Assembly: GCA_018269075.1 (NCBI GenBank) | Contig: JAFDVJ010000077.1 | Location: 29,946 to 64,329 of the forward strand | Direction of reading: 5' to 3' | DNA: 34,384 nucleotides | DNA from: Acidobacteriota bacterium | GTDB taxonomy: Bacteria > Acidobacteriota > Blastocatellia > Pyrinomonadales > Pyrinomonadaceae | Part shown: positions 8,201 through 15,477 of the stretch, piece by piece | How the letters are laid out: each line of letters begins with the position of its first letter | How positions within the stretch are numbered: position 1 is the stretch's first letter | Notes under the pieces: model-generated | Told to the model about the DNA's origin: nothing | The model's database searches: none | The model's input: only the letters and a program-made list of their open reading frames with translations | Position numbers and translations under genes: made by a program

Positions 8201-8658
8201 TCGAGAACCGGCAGCTCGGTGACCTGACGGCTCGAAAAGGTCGTCGCGACGTCGGCGCGGTCGGTCTTCAGGAGCTGCGAGTCGGCCTCGATGTTGACGA
8301 CTTCGGAAACCTGACCGGCTTCGAGCTGGATGTCGTTCTTGGTCTGCGTGTCGACGCTGACGCTGACGTTGCTCGTCAAACCGGATTTGAAGCCCTGTTT
8401 CTCGATCTTGACGGTGTATGTGCCCGGAAGCAGGCGGTCTTTCTGATAGTATCCATCGGCGTTGGTGGTGACCGTATCAACTGTTTTTCTCTCGACACTC
8501 GTGATTGTCACAGTTGCATCCGGCACGACCGCTCCCGAATTATCCGTCACGGTGCCGGACACACTTCCATAAACTGCCTGTGCCCGGAGCTCCGACGGAA
8601 AATATATCAATGTCAGCACGAGGGCCGCCATCAATATAAGAAAACGATTTTTAGTCAT
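5218..8658 (-). CDS. Oar-like TonB-dependent outer-membrane receptor with carboxypeptidase-regulatory domain
   Basis: A 1146-residue outer-membrane protein of the type expanded in Acidobacteria. A signal peptide (about 1-27, ending LRAQA) is followed by a carboxypeptidase-regulatory-like beta-sandwich (about 29-115, starting YGSVSGTVTDNSGAVVPDA). A TonB plug domain follows (about 140-260, with LPVLDRNFTKLILLTPG and YQLDGTDNRD), then a long beta-barrel. The chain ends in Phe (FAFRFTF), the usual C-terminal signature of barrel proteins handled by the BAM machinery. The likely role is TonB-powered uptake or binding of a large ligand, perhaps an oligosaccharide, but the ligand cannot be told. No SusD partner is present. 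A clear ribosome-binding site, GGAGG, lies eight bases before the ATG. The gene is transcribed away from the TPR/CRTAC1 block across a long AT-rich gap. Confidence 0.92.
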   Translation of the reverse strand: MTKNRFLILMAALVLTLIYFPSELRAQAVYGSVSGTVTDNSGAVVPDATVTITSVERKTVDTVTTNADGYYQKDRLLPGTYTVKIEKQGFKSGLTSNVSVSVDTQTKNDIQLEAGQVSEVVNIEADSQLLKTDRADVATTFSSRQVTELPVLDRNFTKLILLTPGTQQQLWNHAASENPQGSTQTIVNGQTFSGTGYQLDGTDNRDVILGIIVINPTFDSVGETKITSSNYDAEFGQAIAGVASVQTKSGTNDFHGSAFEYLQRDRFQARNPFSQSTPNALTGKLIPATKRDQFGGSIGGPIAKNKAFFFGDYQGTRATQGGSKLLTVPTALARTGNLSEYGVNIFNPTTGLQYTGNIIPVCATGQTPAANGCLSTQAQNILRLMPAPTRGGIVDNYVASGSEKFNNDIFNIRIDGRLSDKFNLFGRFSRAKFSLIGPTAFGNGGGPELVSLGGSSKTRNLSLATGFDYTLNTTTVVDVRFGYFNYQVKVLPFDYQTKPASDAGIPGLNNDDFSSGLFAGFVNIAAGSQGSRDFNFGSGLGVNRCNCPLDEDEKQYQIVSNLTKVYGNHTFKFGVDVRRAFNLRVPSDNHRSGELSFSGSRTAQVVSGNPVSGTGSGLATFLIGDVTGFKRYVSTSTDARESQWRHFYYGQDTWKATPKLTIALGLRADIFNPQKLNAPGNGGFVNLSTGQMDVAGVGNINLAGNIKNKINFAPRIGIAYQINDKMVLRGGFGRSFDTGVFGTIFGHTVTQNLPVLAVQNLNAATSTSRVFTLAAGPPAPSGQFGITTTPRNCPVGGCVNNTAIPSTGSFYIPDGVQVRALSDKQTVPQVDAYNITFQWEFMKNYSWEIAYVGNRGTNVFVGDNPDLNVNQPTIVGFGTLSTNQRRPYFNLFGWTQDILLYQGYSATNRYDSMQTKLTRRFSNGLSFITHYTWQRAVNNSGQYYNIDPSVNRGRADFEKTHNFVFSQIYELPFGRNKKYFSGISRAANAFIGGWQFNSNTLIQSGFHFNVEYDGGADRDTGPNRPNVQGNVVINGGRDQYLSNSAFTKPAAGTFGNLKRNALTGPGYWRTDASLLKKFYFNETMNVEFRLEVVNLFNHVNLGNPDSFLGSKTTTGWSNNNFGKITSTAFFGNDQQRNLQFAFRFTF

Positions 8659-9157
8659 TCCAAAAACCTCCGTTTTTTTTTAATAAGTTTAAGTTACAAA
8701 AGCCTTACTTCCCCTGGACGCCGGTAAAATTCGAATAATAGCGAATGTTTGGTAAAGTTAGTTTGTTGGGAAAACAAACTAACTGGATAAAGCAAAAACC
8801 CAAAACTTCTTTGGTTTTCAAAATATTTTCAAATCGGACAAAATGTCTTGTTAAAAATAATGGTTTTGATCCAACCGGAACACTAAAACGGTTAATTGAA
8901 AATCGGGTATCGAAAAAAAACTAGCAAATTTTAAGCCAAACAAAAAACAAAGCTTACAAAATTTCGATTAGGGGTGTGTTGGCTTGATTTTAGAACCAAA
9001 CATCGGCTATTCAGAGATACCATACAAATTGGAATTTATCAACTTATTTGTAAAAAAATCCGATTTTATGGATAAATCAAACTAATATTTTGAAAAATCG
9101 CGTCATAAAGACTATTCTGTTGGGAACCGAATTCTTCAGAAATCGAGCGAGTTTGTT
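8659..9157. other. AT-rich divergent intergenic region
   Basis: These 499 bases separate the TonB receptor gene (minus) from the first TPR gene (plus). They are strikingly AT-rich compared with the coding DNA on both sides, with many A and T tracts, and carry no convincing open frame. Contents seen: the receptor ribosome-binding site (8667-8671), a candidate promoter and perfect inverted repeat (8735-8784), a weaker stem AACCG/CGGTT near 8873-8893, and direct TTTTCAAA copies around 8815-8833. No known riboswitch or RNA gene was recognised. Promoters for both divergent genes should lie here. Confidence 0.7.
8735..8784 (-). promoter_or_regulatory. Perfect 12-bp inverted repeat over a possible TonB receptor promoter
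   Basis: AGTTAGTTTGTT (8756-8767) is exactly inverted at 8773-8784 with a 5-base GGGAA centre. On the minus strand a TATTAT hexamer (8735-8740) lies 15 bases downstream of it and would make a -10 box. No good -35 hexamer is present, because the inverted repeat covers that position. This is what an operator or activator site looks like, and it could equally form a hairpin in an RNA. It lies about 98 bases before the receptor start codon. The repeat itself is certain, its function is inferred. Confidence 0.5.
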
Positions 9158-10186
9158 ATGAATCCGTTAAAACTGTCGGCCCTTTGTTTTTTACTGCTGC
9201 TGGCGTTCTTTTCGGCGGCCGCCCAGACCGACGCGGACGCCGTCCGCCAGTCGGTCGCCGCCGCCCAGAACCAGCTCAAATCCGGCGACGCGGCCGGCGC
9301 GCTGAAGACTTTGCAGACCGCCCTGCAGACCGCGCCGGACAGCCGCGAGCTCAAGTTCTGGCTCGGTAAAACGTATTATTTACAAGGGGATTATAAAAAC
9401 GCGGTCGAAATTCTGACGCCGCTCGCCGACAAATTTCCGGCCGCTTCCGCCGAACAGTCGCAGCTCGTCCAGATGCTCGGGCTGGCGCACTACATAACGG
9501 GCCGGCTGGCCGAGGCGATCCCTTATTTCGAGAAGATCCTGCTGGCCCAACCCGACAACGGCGAGGTCGCCTACGCGCTCGGCGTCAGCTACATCCAGAC
9601 GCGGCAGCCGGCGAAGTCGCGCGAGGTGTTTGCGAAATTGTTTAAGGTCACAACAAACTCCGCCGCGGCCTATCTGCTGAACGCTAAGATGCACGTGCGC
9701 CAGCAGTTCGAGGAAACCGCCGAGCTCGAACTGAACCGGGCGCTCGAGCTCGATCCGAAGCTGCCCGAGGTCCGTTTCGTGCTCGGCGAGCTGGCGATCT
9801 ACCGCGCCGAGATCGATAAGGGCGTCGAGTTTTTAAGACAGGAAATCGCGCTCAACCCGGCCGATTCGATGGCCTATTACCGGCTCGGCGAGGGCTTGTC
9901 GCGCCAGCTCAAATGGGACGAGGCGATCCCGCCGCTCCAGCGCTCGATCTGGCTGAACCCCTTTTTCAGCGGGCCCTACATCGTCCTCGGCAAGGTCTAT
10001 CTGAAAAAACAGGACCTCGGCAACGCCGAAAGTATGCTGCGGCGCGCGACCTCGATCGATCCGAAAAACTTCGGCGCCCATTATCTGCTGGCGCAGGTCC
10101 TGCAGCAGGCCGGCAAGGCCGACGACGCGAAGGCCGAATTCGCCGTCGCCGAAAAACTGCGCGGAAACGCCGACAAGGAACCTTAA
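9158..10186 (+). CDS. Secreted TPR-repeat protein
   Basis: A 342-residue protein with a signal peptide (about 1-22, core LSALCFLLLLAFFSAAAQ). Tetratricopeptide repeats run through nearly all of the mature chain, with helical-pair patterns such as AYALGVSYIQTRQPAKSREVF, PEVRFVLGELAIYRAEIDKG and FGAHYLLAQVLQQAGKADDAKAEF. TPR arrays are protein-binding scaffolds, so it probably acts in the periplasm or at the outer membrane as an assembly factor or adaptor. No enzymatic motif is visible. It is followed after 50 bases by a CRTAC1 gene, a pairing that recurs further along (CRTAC1, then another TPR protein). The ribosome-binding site is weak (GAGCGAG). The signal peptide supports the ATG at 9158. 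Confidence 0.88.
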   Translation: MNPLKLSALCFLLLLAFFSAAAQTDADAVRQSVAAAQNQLKSGDAAGALKTLQTALQTAPDSRELKFWLGKTYYLQGDYKNAVEILTPLADKFPAASAEQSQLVQMLGLAHYITGRLAEAIPYFEKILLAQPDNGEVAYALGVSYIQTRQPAKSREVFAKLFKVTTNSAAAYLLNAKMHVRQQFEETAELELNRALELDPKLPEVRFVLGELAIYRAEIDKGVEFLRQEIALNPADSMAYYRLGEGLSRQLKWDEAIPPLQRSIWLNPFFSGPYIVLGKVYLKKQDLGNAESMLRRATSIDPKNFGAHYLLAQVLQQAGKADDAKAEFAVAEKLRGNADKEP

Positions 10187-10220
10187 TTGGTCTGCCCAAT
10201 CGAGTATTGGTCTGACCAAT
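10186..10220. promoter_or_regulatory. Twin GntR/FadR-type operator-like palindromes
   Basis: Two 15-bp sites lie head to tail 20 bases apart (two DNA turns): ATTGGTCTGCCCAAT (10186-10200) and ATTGGTCTGACCAAT (10206-10220). The second is a perfect palindrome around a central T. Both carry the TGGTnnnACCA-type core known for FadR-subfamily GntR regulators such as PdhR and LldR, the first with one change. The first site starts at the last base of the TPR stop codon and the second ends 16 bases before the CRTAC1 ATG. Control of the CRTAC1 block by a GntR-type regulator is inferred. No such regulator gene lies in the window. Confidence 0.6.
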
Positions 10221-10236
10221 TTGCGGCAATTTTACG

Positions 10237-11937
10237 ATGAAACAACTGTGGTTAGTTTTAGTGATCATCTCGGCGGCGGCCGTTTTTGCGCCGGCGCAGG
10301 ACAATTCCGCCGAAAAAACGCCGTTTCCGGCGACTTTTACCGACGTCGCGGCGGCCGCCGGCCTGCGCGACGCGACCGTTTACGGCGGCGTCGATTCGAA
10401 GAAATACATCATCGAGACGAACGGCTGCGGCGTCGCTTTCTTCGATTACGACAACGACGGCTGGACCGACGCGTTCGTGATGAACGGCAGCCGGCTCGAA
10501 GGCTTTCCGAAAGGCCAGGAGCCGACCAATCATCTTTATAAAAACAACAAAAACGGGACGTTTACGGACGTCACCGAAAAGGCCGGCCTGCGCCGCACGG
10601 GCTGGGCTGCGGGCGTCACGGTCGGCGATTACGACAACGACGGCTTCGAGGACCTGTTTCTGACCTACTACGGCCAGAACGCGCTTTATCGAAACAAAGG
10701 CAACGGGACGTTCGAGGACGTCACGGCGAAGGCCGGTTTTCCGACCGGCGGCGTCCGCTGGGGCTCGGGCGCGACGTTCGTCGATTACGACCGCGACGGG
10801 CTGCTCGATCTCTTTGTCGCCAACTATCTTAAATTCGACGTCGGAAGCGCGCCCGTCCCCGGCAAGGGCGGCAACTGCTTCTGGAAGGGCATCGCCGTCA
10901 ACTGCGGCCCGAAAGGCCTGCCGACCGACACGAACCTGCTCTATCACAACAACGGCGACGGCACGTTTTCGGACGTTTCCGACAAATCCGGCATCTCGAA
11001 AGTGACCGGCCGCTATTCGATGACCGCCGTCCTGACGGATTTCAACAACGACGGCTGGCCCGACATCTACGTCGCCTGCGATTCGACCTCGTCGACGCTC
11101 TACCGCAACAATAAGGACGGCACTTTCACCGACGTCAGCCTCGAAACCGGGACCGCCTACAACGAGGACGGCAACGCGCAGGCCGGGATGGGCGTCGCGG
11201 TCGGCGATTACGACGACAACGGTTTTCCCGACATCTTCAAGACGCATTTCGCCGACGATCTGCCGATCCTTTACAAAAACAGCGGCCGCGAGTTTTTCGA
11301 CGACGCATCAAGAATGGCCGGCTTCGATCACACGCGCTACGTGCAGTGGGGCACGGGTTTCGCAGATTTCGACAACGACGGCTGGCCCGACATCCTGACC
11401 GTCACCGGCAACGTCTACCCGGAAGTCGAAAAATATTTCAAGGAATACCCGCACCGGAGCCCGCGTCTGCTTTATCAGAATCTCGGCAACGGCCGTTTTC
11501 GCGACGTTTCGGCGACCGGCGGCACGGGCATCACCGAGCCGCGATCGAGCCGCGGCTGCGCGTTCGGCGATTTCGACAACGACGGCGACATCGACGTGCT
11601 GGTAATGAATATGAACGAGCCGCCGCTGCTGCTGCGCAACGAATTGAAATCCGCGAACAACTGGCTGAGCCTCCGGCTGATCGGCACGAAATCGAACCGC
11701 GACGCGATCGGCGCGCGCGTCACGGCGCGGTTCGGCGGTCTCGTCCAGGCGCAGGAGGTGACTGCCCAGACGAGCTATTATTCGCACAACGATCTGCGGC
11801 TCCATTTCGGTCTCGGCGCGGCCAAACAGGCCGATTCGATCGAGATCCGCTGGCCGAACGGGCAGACCGAAACGATTAAAAACGTCCCGGCCGGGCGATT
11901 CATAAAGGTCAAAGAGGGCGCGGGAACCGTGGATTGA
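10237..11937 (+). CDS. Secreted CRTAC1-family seven-bladed FG-GAP/VCBS protein with ASPIC/UnbV domain (copy 1)
   Basis: A 566-residue exported protein with a signal peptide (about 1-20, LWLVLVIISAAAVFAPAQ). Seven calcium-loop motifs of the DxDxDG type are visible, from DYDNDGWTD (about residue 70) through DYDNDGFED, DYDRDGLLD, DFNNDGWPD, DYDDNGFPD and DFDNDGWPD to DFDNDGDID. This fits an integrin-like seven-bladed beta-propeller. A conserved Cys pair lies mid-chain in CFWKGIAVNCGPKGL. The C-terminal 90 residues (NNWLSLRLIGTKSNRDAIGA through FGLGAAKQADSIEIRWPNG) form the ASPIC/UnbV domain. The biochemical role of the family is not established, and calcium-dependent surface binding is the usual guess. 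The next gene is a paralogue. The twin palindromes at 10186-10220 lie directly upstream. The TGA stop is embedded in a heptamer array. Confidence 0.9.
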   Translation: MKQLWLVLVIISAAAVFAPAQDNSAEKTPFPATFTDVAAAAGLRDATVYGGVDSKKYIIETNGCGVAFFDYDNDGWTDAFVMNGSRLEGFPKGQEPTNHLYKNNKNGTFTDVTEKAGLRRTGWAAGVTVGDYDNDGFEDLFLTYYGQNALYRNKGNGTFEDVTAKAGFPTGGVRWGSGATFVDYDRDGLLDLFVANYLKFDVGSAPVPGKGGNCFWKGIAVNCGPKGLPTDTNLLYHNNGDGTFSDVSDKSGISKVTGRYSMTAVLTDFNNDGWPDIYVACDSTSSTLYRNNKDGTFTDVSLETGTAYNEDGNAQAGMGVAVGDYDDNGFPDIFKTHFADDLPILYKNSGREFFDDASRMAGFDHTRYVQWGTGFADFDNDGWPDILTVTGNVYPEVEKYFKEYPHRSPRLLYQNLGNGRFRDVSATGGTGITEPRSSRGCAFGDFDNDGDIDVLVMNMNEPPLLLRNELKSANNWLSLRLIGTKSNRDAIGARVTARFGGLVQAQEVTAQTSYYSHNDLRLHFGLGAAKQADSIEIRWPNGQTETIKNVPAGRFIKVKEGAGTVD

Positions 11938-11968
11938 TTTCGGATTTCGGATTTCGGATTTCGGATTT
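11937..11968. repeat. ATTTCGG heptamer array starting at a stop codon
   Basis: Four perfect direct copies of ATTTCGG (11937-11964) plus a partial fifth. The first A of the array is the last base of the CRTAC1 TGA stop codon. The same heptamer occurs as an array at 29906-29945 and, again touching a TGA stop, at 34202-34234. Confidence 0.9.
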
Positions 11969-11997
11969 ATGGGGTGTGAGACGCGGGAATTATCGGG

Positions 11998-13707
11998 ATG
12001 AAGTTGGGATTTAAGTTTTATTTCGTAATTTTGTTTTTATGCGGCGGCGCGCTGGCTCAAAATGCGCCGCCGCCGGCGGTGACGTTTCCGGTTTCGCTGA
12101 CGAACGTCGGCCGGGCGGCGGGCATCAATTTCACGACCGTTTACGGCGACGAGAAGAAAAACCGCTACCTGCTCGAAACGACCGGGACCGGCGTCGCCTT
12201 TATCGATTTCGACAACGACGGCTTCGAGGACATCTTCTTCGTCAACGGGACGCGGCTCGATCCGCTGCCGAAGGACGTTGCGCCGCCGACCAACCGGCTC
12301 TTTCGCAACAAAGGCGACGGGACGTTCGAGGACGTCACCGTCAAGGCCGGCCTCGTCCGCACGAACTGGGGCCAGGCGGCCGTCGTCGGCGATTACGACA
12401 ACGACGGCTTCGACGACATCTTCGTCTCGTGCTTCGGCAAAAACGCGCTTTATCACAACAACGGCAACGGCACTTTTTCGGACGTCGCCGAAAAAGCCGG
12501 CGTCGCCGACAACAAATCGAAATGGGGCTCGGGCTCGGCGTTTCTCGACTACGACCGCGACGGCCTGCTCGATCTCTTCGTCGGCAGCTACATCGATCTC
12601 GATCTGAAGACCGCGCCGCTGCCCGAGACCGGCCCGTGTCTGTATAAAGGATTGACCGTCGCCTGCGGACCGCCGGGCCTCGTCGGCGGCGTCAATATGC
12701 TGTTCCGCAACAACGGCAACGGCACCTTCACGGACGTTTCCGAAAAGAGCGGGATGCGCAAAACCGACGGCACCTACGCGCTCGGCGCGACCGTCGCCGA
12801 TTTCGACAACGACGGCTGGCCCGACATCTACGTCGCCAACGATTCGGCGCCGGCGACGCTCTATCACAACAACAAAAACGGGACGTTCACCGACATCGCG
12901 CTCGAAGCCGGCTGCGCCTACTCGATCGACGGCAAGCCGCAGGCCGGGATGGGCGTTTCGGCCGGCGATTACGACCGCGACGGCTGGTTCGACATCATCA
13001 AGACGAATTTCGCGGGCGACACCTCGACGCTCTACCACAACGTCGGCAAAGCGGTCTTCGACGACGTCACCTTTCCGGCCGGTTTGGGGCTCAACACGCG
13101 CTGGCTCGGCTGGGGCACGGGCTTCGCGGACTTCGACAACGACGGCTGGGTCGACATCTTTCAGATCAACGGCCACGTCTACCCGGAAGTCGAAAAACTG
13201 ACGACCGAGGCCGGCTACGCGCAGCGCAAGGTTTTGTACAAAAATCTCAAAAACGGCAAATTCGCCGACGTTTCGGCGCTGGTCGGCGGCGCGGTGATGG
13301 AAAACACGCCGGGCCGCGGCGCGGCGTTCGGCGATTACGACAACGACGGCGACACGGACGTCGTCATCAACGTCGTCAACGCCGTTCCCGAGCTGCTCCG
13401 CAACGATTCGAAATCCGGCAATAACTGGCTCAAAATAAGGCTCGTCGGCACGAAATCGAACCGCGACGGGATCGGCGCGCGCGTTCGCCTGACGACCGAC
13501 GACGGCGCGCAGGCGGACGAGGTCCGATCGAGCAACAGCTATTATTCGAGCAACGACCAGCGGCTCAATTTCGGCCTCGGCGCGGCCAAATCCGTCAAAA
13601 CGATCGAGATTCAATGGCCTTCGGGCCAGCTCGACAAGCTGACGGAAGTCGCCGCCAACCAGTTCGTCACCGTCAAAGAAGGCGCCGGCATTCAGCCGAA
13701 AAAATGA
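11998..13707 (+). CDS. Secreted CRTAC1-family seven-bladed FG-GAP/VCBS protein with ASPIC/UnbV domain (copy 2)
   Basis: A 569-residue paralogue of the preceding gene with the same architecture. A signal peptide (about 1-21, FYFVILFLCGGALAQ) is followed by seven DxDxDG calcium loops: DFDNDGFED, DYDNDGFDD, DYDRDGLLD, DFDNDGWPD, DYDRDGWFD, DFDNDGWVD and DYDNDGDTD. It also has the Cys pair CLYKGLTVACGPPGL and a C-terminal ASPIC/UnbV domain ending near FVTVKEGAG. The function is unknown beyond a predicted extracellular calcium-stabilised propeller. The side-by-side copies suggest an old duplication, or two partners for the TPR proteins on either side. Spacing from copy 1 is 60 bases and holds only the heptamer array. 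The ribosome-binding site is weak (GGGA-type). A terminator-like stem follows the gene. Confidence 0.9.
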   Translation: MKLGFKFYFVILFLCGGALAQNAPPPAVTFPVSLTNVGRAAGINFTTVYGDEKKNRYLLETTGTGVAFIDFDNDGFEDIFFVNGTRLDPLPKDVAPPTNRLFRNKGDGTFEDVTVKAGLVRTNWGQAAVVGDYDNDGFDDIFVSCFGKNALYHNNGNGTFSDVAEKAGVADNKSKWGSGSAFLDYDRDGLLDLFVGSYIDLDLKTAPLPETGPCLYKGLTVACGPPGLVGGVNMLFRNNGNGTFTDVSEKSGMRKTDGTYALGATVADFDNDGWPDIYVANDSAPATLYHNNKNGTFTDIALEAGCAYSIDGKPQAGMGVSAGDYDRDGWFDIIKTNFAGDTSTLYHNVGKAVFDDVTFPAGLGLNTRWLGWGTGFADFDNDGWVDIFQINGHVYPEVEKLTTEAGYAQRKVLYKNLKNGKFADVSALVGGAVMENTPGRGAAFGDYDNDGDTDVVINVVNAVPELLRNDSKSGNNWLKIRLVGTKSNRDGIGARVRLTTDDGAQADEVRSSNSYYSSNDQRLNFGLGAAKSVKTIEIQWPSGQLDKLTEVAANQFVTVKEGAGIQPKK

Positions 13708-13716
13708 GGACGGCGA

Positions 13717-13753
13717 CCGATTCGGGATGCCGGAGGCCGGAAATCGGATTTTT
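13717..13753 (+). terminator. Possible intrinsic terminator after the second CRTAC1 gene
   Basis: An outer stem CCGATT/AATCGG (13717-13722 with 13742-13747) encloses an inner CCGG-AGG-CCGG hairpin (13730-13740) and is followed by ATTTTT. The internal loop is lopsided, so this is a weak candidate. If real, it would separate the CRTAC1 pair from the second TPR gene. Confidence 0.4.
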
Positions 13754-13832
13754 CGCGATTCGATTTGTCGGCCGCGGTTTGGTATTTTTAAGATGGAGTT
13801 GAATCGCCCCGAACGTCGAATCCGAAAAATTT

Positions 13833-15473
13833 ATGCGGCCGAGATTTCTTGAGCTTTCGATCATCTTTGTTTTCCTGACGGCGCTCGGCGCGCTGCCGGT
13901 CTGCGGGCAGAGCGCGGCGGCGGCCTATCAGAAAGGCGTCGCGCTCGCGAAGAAAAACGATTTCGCCGGCGCGGTCGTCGAACTCGAAAAGGCCGTCAAA
14001 GCGAACCCGAAATATTACGAGGCCTTTGTCGCGCTCGGGACGGCGCAGCAGCAATTGCAGGCCTACGGCGCGGCCGCCGACGCGTTCCGGCAGGCGCTCG
14101 CGCTCCGCCCGAAAGCGGTCGAGCCGCACCTCCTGCTCGGCGGGCTCTACCAGCAGCTCAACAGCGCCGACAACGCGCTCGCCGAATATCGCGAGGCGCT
14201 CAAAATCGCGCCGAATTCGGCCGAGATCCGCCAGTCGATCGGCTTCGTCCTCGCCGCGACCAACCGGCTCCCGGAAGCGATCGCGGAATTCGAGGCGGCG
14301 ATCAAACTCAAACCGGCGCTCGCGCAGTCGCATTATTACCTCGGCACGGCCCGATATTTTTCCGACGATCCGGCGGGCGCGATCCCGGCTCTGCTCGAGG
14401 CCGCAAGACTGATGCCGGCGAACGCCGACGCGCAGTATTATCTCGGGCTCTGCTACGGCAAGACGAAGGACCTGACGAACGCGATCAAGGCGCTCCGGCA
14501 GGCGGTCAAACTCGCGCCGCCGACGATCGAGTACCGGCAGGCGCTCGCGCAGGCGCTGATGGCCGACGACGATCTCGAGGAATCGATCGCCGAATACCGC
14601 GAGCTCTTGAAATTAAGACCGGATTTCGCCCAGGGCTACAACGATCTCGGCCTCGTCCTGATCAACACGCGCGCGCCCGACGAGGCGATCGCGGTCTTCC
14701 GCAAAGCGCTCGAATTCGAACCGGAAAACACGTCCGTCCTTCAGAATCTCGGCATCGCGCTGATGCAGAAGGCCGATTTCGCGGCGGCCGTCGCCAATTA
14801 CCGCAAACTGCTCGAACTGACCCCCGACGACGCCGTCGCCAATTACAATCTGGCGATCGCGCTCAAACAGCAGGACAAGCTCGACGAGGCCGCCGCCGTC
14901 CTCCAGCGCGCGATCGAGCTGCAGCCCGACAAACTGCCCGAGATCCATTACACGCTCGGCGTGATCCGGCTCCAGCAGGCGCGGCTCGACGACGCGGCCG
15001 CGTCGTTTCAAAAGGCGTGGGACATCAAACCCGATTACGGCGAGGCCGTTTACACGCTCGGCTCGGTCCGCCAGCAGCAGGGAAAGATCGACGAGGCGAT
15101 CGAGCTCTTCCGGAAGGCGCTCAAATTTCTGCCCGAAGCGGCCGAGATCCACAACACGCTCGGCGCGGCGCTCCGCTCGAAGGGCGATCTGGAAGGCGCG
15201 AAGGCCGAGCTGCAGGAGGCGGCGCGGCTCAACAAGCTGAAGACCAACCGGCAGGCGGCGACCTTTTCGCTCAACACCGGCATCGCGAACCTCAAGGCCG
15301 GCAGGATCGACGAGGCGATCGCGCAGTTCGAAAACGTCGTCAAACTGACGCCCGAAAACGCCGAGGGTTTTTACCAGCTCGCCCGCGCGCTCAAGGCCAA
15401 AGGCAAAACCGCCGAGGCCGCGGCCGCCTACAAACAGGCCAAACAGCTCAACCCGCAGATCAAACCGCTCTAG
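13833..15473 (+). CDS. Secreted large TPR-repeat protein
   Basis: A 546-residue protein with a signal peptide (about 1-25, FLELSIIFVFLTALGALPVCGQ). Tetratricopeptide repeats then run almost continuously to the C-terminus, roughly 14 units at a 34-residue spacing. Examples are YYEAFVALGTAQQQLQAYGA, AQSHYYLGTARYFSDDPAGA, AQGYNDLGLVLINTRAPDEA and AEGFYQLARALKAKGKTAEA. It is predicted to be a superhelical scaffold outside the cytoplasm, with no catalytic residues seen. It is longer than the first TPR protein (342 residues) but has the same design, so the CRTAC1 pair is bracketed by two secreted TPR proteins. The GH16 gene begins four bases after its stop codon, which implies co-transcription with that enzyme. 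No clear ribosome-binding site is seen before the ATG. Confidence 0.88.
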   Translation: MRPRFLELSIIFVFLTALGALPVCGQSAAAAYQKGVALAKKNDFAGAVVELEKAVKANPKYYEAFVALGTAQQQLQAYGAAADAFRQALALRPKAVEPHLLLGGLYQQLNSADNALAEYREALKIAPNSAEIRQSIGFVLAATNRLPEAIAEFEAAIKLKPALAQSHYYLGTARYFSDDPAGAIPALLEAARLMPANADAQYYLGLCYGKTKDLTNAIKALRQAVKLAPPTIEYRQALAQALMADDDLEESIAEYRELLKLRPDFAQGYNDLGLVLINTRAPDEAIAVFRKALEFEPENTSVLQNLGIALMQKADFAAAVANYRKLLELTPDDAVANYNLAIALKQQDKLDEAAAVLQRAIELQPDKLPEIHYTLGVIRLQQARLDDAAASFQKAWDIKPDYGEAVYTLGSVRQQQGKIDEAIELFRKALKFLPEAAEIHNTLGAALRSKGDLEGAKAELQEAARLNKLKTNRQAATFSLNTGIANLKAGRIDEAIAQFENVVKLTPENAEGFYQLARALKAKGKTAEAAAAYKQAKQLNPQIKPL

Positions 15474-15477
15474 AATT

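Noticed and set aside
82..8658. Bacteroidetes-type polysaccharide utilisation locus (SusC/SusD)
   Set aside because: A TonB receptor and glycosidases are present, but no SusD-like lipoprotein is found and the receptor has the acidobacterial Oar-like design, so the term PUL is not justified.
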